The notes under the pieces: model-generated
Told to the model about the DNA's origin: nothing
Database searches by the model: none
What the model saw: the letters and a program-made list of their open reading frames with translations, nothing else
Shown here: in pieces, positions 60,401-64,000 of the stretch
Position numbering within the stretch: position 1 is the first letter of the stretch
Layout: each line of letters starts with the position of its first letter
Program-made: the position numbers and the translations under genes
Assembly: GCA_028564675.1 (NCBI GenBank)
Contig: JAOVVO010000330.1
Location: forward strand, 1 to 64,000
From: Onchocerca lupi
Lineage: Eukaryota; Nematoda; Chromadorea; Rhabditida; Onchocercidae
Direction: 5' to 3'
DNA: 64,000 nt

Positions 60401-63400
60401 TTAAACAGCATTTTTAAGTAATCTGCCGCAAAATATATATTTCATAATTTGCAAATAATCCGGAATTATTCCATATCTTTGAACAAATATATGATGATAC
60501 TGTATACCGAATACCGCCTAAGATCATTTACTGATTTAATCATTTAATCCATCTGACTTGCTGAACTTACAAAAGCTAATAATTATTATTTTTCATACAT
60601 TATTAACCAACTGTTTTATCAATGTTATTTTACTTAGAATTTTTCACTTTGATTTCTTTTCTTTTAGTTCAGTGTTTTTTCTTTCACTTTTGTTATTTTT
60701 GGCATATTATTCCGACTTTTTTAACTTTTGAATGGTTATTTTTTTATGCTTCAATAACAGAAGAAGTTTTGTTTGAGAAATGCATTGAAAGGAGAAAAAT
60801 AGAGCAAGTATTATTTTGAAGAATGCTACCAGCCAAATTCGCTTTGTGAATGCATTTAAAAAAAAAAAAAGCTACACCGAACAAAAAACCAATAGTATTT
60901 ATTCCAATTAATATTTGCAATTTAGATGATAGGAATTTTCGATGCTCAAAAAAAAAAAAAAAAAAAAAATAACTGAATATTGCAGTTTTGCTACTTATTA
61001 GCTCGAATATATTATACATTCATTAAAATTTTTTCTGGTATTAATTTTTAAAAAAACTTTAAAAAAATTTATTGATCAAAAAAGCTGCTAGAAGTAAAAA
61101 GCATATAAAAGCCAAAATTTCTTGTTAAAAAAGGTCCACATTGATAGAGTTATGAAAAATTGATACAATAAATTAGTGTTGGGAATTACGATAATGATGA
61201 TGAAAATTGATAAACCACTTCTGAATTTCCTGAACTGGGAAATAACTTCTAATAAGCTATCGGAAGTTCATCTAATTTCAGGGTACCACCGGCCAACCAA
61301 AAGGAGCTACTTTAACTCATCACAATGTTGTGAATAATGCATATTTCGTTGGACGACGTGCTGGTTACAATGAAAAGGTATGATTTTATGATTCTTTTCA
61401 AAAGAAATCAATAAAGCTATATTTTATCACTATTAAGATGAAATATAGTAATTATTGATTTCTTTTTTATTAACTATCATTATAATCCCCTTTTCTATAA
61501 TTACTAATTTTTGAATGGTTACACTCGAAATTATCCAAAAATCATTCAAAGAAATATGATGGTCAAATAATTTTGTAGCGTACGATAATTTGTATTCCGA
61601 ATCCATTATATCATTGTTTCGGCTGTGTTATGGGTAGTTTGAGTGCATGTGTTCATTTGCAAACTTGCGTGTTTCCAGCGCCATCCTTCGATGCCCTGGC
61701 TGCTCTTCAAGCTATACATGAAGAAAAGTTAGTTTTGATCCATTTTAAAAATTTTATTTAATAATTTATGCGATCAAAACAGCATCTTTTTTTAGTTCTG
61801 GTCTTTGCTACATAAACTTATATCATTCTTAATTAAATTTACGAATGGCATCAAATCAAAATTCTTATTATTTACGATTTGTTTATGTGCTGTTCTCATT
61901 TTGGATTAAAATATACCTCTTTCTATCCACTAAAGCACTTCGCAAGATTTTAAAAAGAAAACAAAGCTCATTTATCAACTTTTCTCACCACTAAATATTC
62001 TTGATCTTTTATTGAGACGTAGTATTTATTGTATTAAAGCAATTTTTTTCATTTTAAAGTTGGTGACCTTCTCATTATTTTTATTTGCTCTTTGAAGATG
62101 TACAGCAATTTATGGTACTCCAACAATGTATATCGATATGTTAAATCATCCTCGATATAAGGAGTATGATTGCACATCGATAACATCGGGTGAGATTTCA
62201 TTCCGTGGATAAATGCTTGTTTCCAATGAATTAAAAATTTTTTAATTTCCTTATTGTTATGCCTGGAAATATGGATTCTATCATTATCAAGATGCAAAAA
62301 GCAGAATAAAGTTTTCTAAATTTCATTTTAAGAATTTTCAGCAAAGATTTATTTACTAGTGGTATTAGCATTTAATGACCTAACACTACTTCCTGAGTTT
62401 CGCATAAAATCATTCATTTATTATTTCAGGTTTTGTAGCTGGAGCGCCATGTCCTATAGCATTATGCCAAAGACTTGTGAGCGAATTGGGTATGCGTGAT
62501 TTGCAGGTATCATTTTTCAACTAGGATATTTGACAAAATTTTGATCCTTTTTCTTTTCTAATAGTTTCAATAATTTTTTCTATAATTTTTTTTTTAAATC
62601 AATTTAAATTTTTTGGTATGTTACGGTACAACGGAAACCAGTCCAGTATCTTTCATGTCACTTAGAGATGAACAACCGGAAGATCGTATCAAATCGGTTG
62701 GCTTCATTATGGATCACCTTGAGGTAATAAAGATTTTTCTAATGATTTCAAATCAGTACTTTGAAAGTATATTTTATTTGCAATTTTTCATATTACAATA
62801 ATATTATCTGTAGCATTAAAATCCTAGAATATTTTTAATATATGTTTCAGGCTGCAGTCGTCAACAATGAAGGAATAATTCTACCACGTGGCGAACGTGG
62901 TGAAGTACTCGTTCGTGGTTATTCCGTGATGAAATGTTACTGGGATAGTGAACTTCAAACTAAAGAAGAAATCACAGCTGATAGATGGTACCATTCAGGG
63001 TCAGTTACAAGCTTTTTTTCTTCGACTCTTTGAATTTCTAAAAAATGATTTACTTTATTTTTTGATATTATCACTGTGACTTTTATCACTGGTAGACGTT
63101 TTATTAAGAAATTTTCATTTTTAGTGATATCGGTGTAATGCATGAAAATGGTTCATTGAGTATTGTTGGCAGAAAAAAAGATATGATTGTACGTGGTGGT
63201 GAAAATATTTATCCATTGGAAATAGAGCAGTATCTTTTTCGGCATCCAAAAATTGAAGATGTACAGGTATTGAGAAAATCGATTTTGTTAGTTAGAAATT
63301 TTCCATCTGAATTGCTTATTAATTCGTTAACTTAATTACTTAAATTAAGAAACTGTAAGCTGAATTTGTTTCCATATTAGCAAATTTTCATCTTTTGATC

Positions 63401-63984
63401 AGAATCGTTGAACATAATTGTGAGATAAATTTGATTATAGTAGGATCAATGGTATGAAAAGAGCTCGATTGAAGAAATGATTGATCTTCGCTATTTTCTT
63501 ATGATGGATCAAGCTATTGCTCTTAATTTAGGTTGTCGGAGTACCGGATGAACGATATGGTGAAGCTGTATGTGCATGGATACGACTGAATAATTCTGCA
63601 GATCATATTACAGCGGAAGATATCCGAAATTTTTGCAAAGGACGAGTAAGAGCATGATAATTATTAAATGCTTTCCTAATGGTTATTCATCGATCTTGAG
63701 GAATTATTTCAAATTCTTGATTTTGACTTTTAAAAACATCTGTGGCAAAGAATTATCAAATTAACCTATTCATCTATTTTTTTTTTTCCTTTTTAATCCA
63801 AAAATTTGTTTTTCAGATTGCACACTTCAAAATTCCACGATATATTTTATTCAAAAAAGAAAATGAATTTCCGGTGACAGCAACAGGAAAAGTGAAAAAA
63901 TACGAGATAAGAGAATTATCAAAAATTGAACTTGGTTTAGAGCAAGTTTGTCTTCTATTCCTTTTTTTGATAAGTTGGTGCTAA
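57436..63984 (+). CDS. acsf2-like: ACSF2-type medium-chain acyl-CoA synthetase
   Basis: Joins ATP, fatty acid and CoA to give acyl-CoA, with AMP and pyrophosphate released; ACSF2 in animals is mitochondrial. Fifteen exons: 57436-57445, 58406-58548, 58642-58713, 58903-59031, 59221-59459, 59730-59847, 61282-61377, 61579-61727, 62098-62189, 62430-62506, 62616-62723, 62851-62999, 63125-63266, 63532-63645 and 63817 onward. All phases fit, giving about 601 residues, close to the family's size. ANL-superfamily motifs: P-loop Y-T-S-G-T-T-G-x-P-K-G (about 235-245), Y-G-T-T-E (378-382), S-G-D (460-462), G-R-x-K-D and R-G-G-E-N-I-Y-P (484-491), and the C-terminal Lys571 in T-A-T-G-K. Two introns are noncanonical: GC-AG (59032) and an apparent GT-TG (62507-62615). 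The start is uncertain: ATG 57436 gives no targeting peptide, while its exon is open back to 57349. The end is also uncertain: either stop at 63982-63984 or a donor after 63945 leading out of the window. Confidence 0.92.
57526..57581. repeat. exact 28-bp tandem duplication in ACSF2 intron 1
   Basis: Two identical 28-mers starting GAAATAAAAGG lie side by side (57526-57553, 57554-57581). Exact identity suggests a recent event or an assembly artefact. Confidence 0.9.
57837..57983. repeat. 31-bp minisatellite in ACSF2 intron 1, about five units
   Basis: Units follow a consensus AATCTTGATTAACTTCT..TATC..TC.T..G and shorten toward the 3' end (31, 31, 29, 23, then partial). They lie wholly inside the first intron. 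Confidence 0.8.
59032..59220 (+). other. GC-AG intron of the ACSF2 gene
   Basis: The family alignment (G-M-I-L then V-N-I-N-P-S-Y-Q) forces the exon to end at TTG before GCAAGTTATT. The GT two codons' distance downstream would introduce a stop. GCAAGT is the strong consensus that GC donors usually have. The acceptor is AATTTTAG. Confidence 0.8.
61400..61466. repeat. imperfect inverted repeat in an ACSF2 intron
   Basis: The arms 61400-61428 and 61437-61466 pair over AAAAGAAATCAATAA and TATATTT, with a small internal loop and a short central loop. They lie in the intron between the exons ending 61377 and starting 61579. Confidence 0.7.
62507..62615 (+). other. apparent GT-TG intron of the ACSF2 gene
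   Basis: The donor CAG/GTATCA is good, but the conserved Y-G-T-T-E exon must begin at GTATGTTAC (62616) and is preceded by ATTTTTTTG-type sequence with no AG. The nearest AGs (62563 and earlier) are followed by in-frame stops; the next AG downstream would delete the motif. Confidence 0.6.
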
Positions 63985-64000
63985 ATTTACTATGATGCAT

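Noticed and set aside
1..64000. tRNA genes, CRISPR arrays, SL RNA, intact transposons or Wolbachia-like bacterial genes
   Set aside because: No A/B-box pair, regular spacer-repeat array, SL1 sequence, terminal-repeat-bounded transposase or bacterial-type gene cluster was seen by eye; a covariance-model or profile search would be needed to exclude degenerate copies.

Overview
The window is eukaryotic and reads as a parasitic nematode, most likely a filarial (clade III) species. It is very AT-rich (I estimate about 70-75% A+T), with long A/T runs, short introns ending in TTTCAG or TTTTAG, and gene starts sitting just behind 3' splice sites as expected for spliced-leader trans-splicing. A degenerate 28S rRNA fragment of eukaryotic type also fits. 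No tRNA, CRISPR, bacterial operon or intact transposon was seen.

Layout. 1-7140: a GC-richer patch at the very edge, then AT-rich spacer with one possible small secreted-peptide ORF (3270-3479) and a striking 48-bp-arm hairpin (5261-5360). 7222-10842 (-): an uninterrupted 1206-codon gene for a charged, low-complexity protein of unknown function, with a trans-splice-like acceptor two bases before its ATG. 10857-36488: spacer rich in minisatellites, about 180-bp tandem duplications and hairpins, holding a possible two-exon minus-strand gene (17794-18299) and a decayed 28S rRNA fragment (20667-21045). 36489-39707 (+): a seven-exon gene for a 321-residue type I membrane protein with two Ig domains. 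41233-42764 (-): a five-exon gene for a secreted 217-residue protein with three ShKT domains; no exon gives a long ORF, and I assembled it from splice sites, phases and the cysteine pattern. 42841-57348: spacer with coding-like scraps, one of which (44459-44705) looks like a pseudogene with an in-frame TAG. 57436-63984 (+): a 15-exon acyl-CoA synthetase of the ACSF2 type, with one GC-AG intron and one intron whose acceptor appears to be TG instead of AG.

How the genes relate. The four well-supported genes are not an operon: they alternate in strand and lie kilobases apart. One is metabolic (fatty-acid activation, ACSF2); two are cell-surface or secreted (Ig protein, ShKT protein), of the kind that act at the nematode surface or in secretions; one is an orphan disordered protein. 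The Ig gene and the ShKT gene are convergent, with about 1.5 kb between their stops.

Limits. All exon structures come from reading splice signals, frame and family motifs by eye. Family names are from motif recognition. Many scattered open stretches could be chance, and I give them low confidence.
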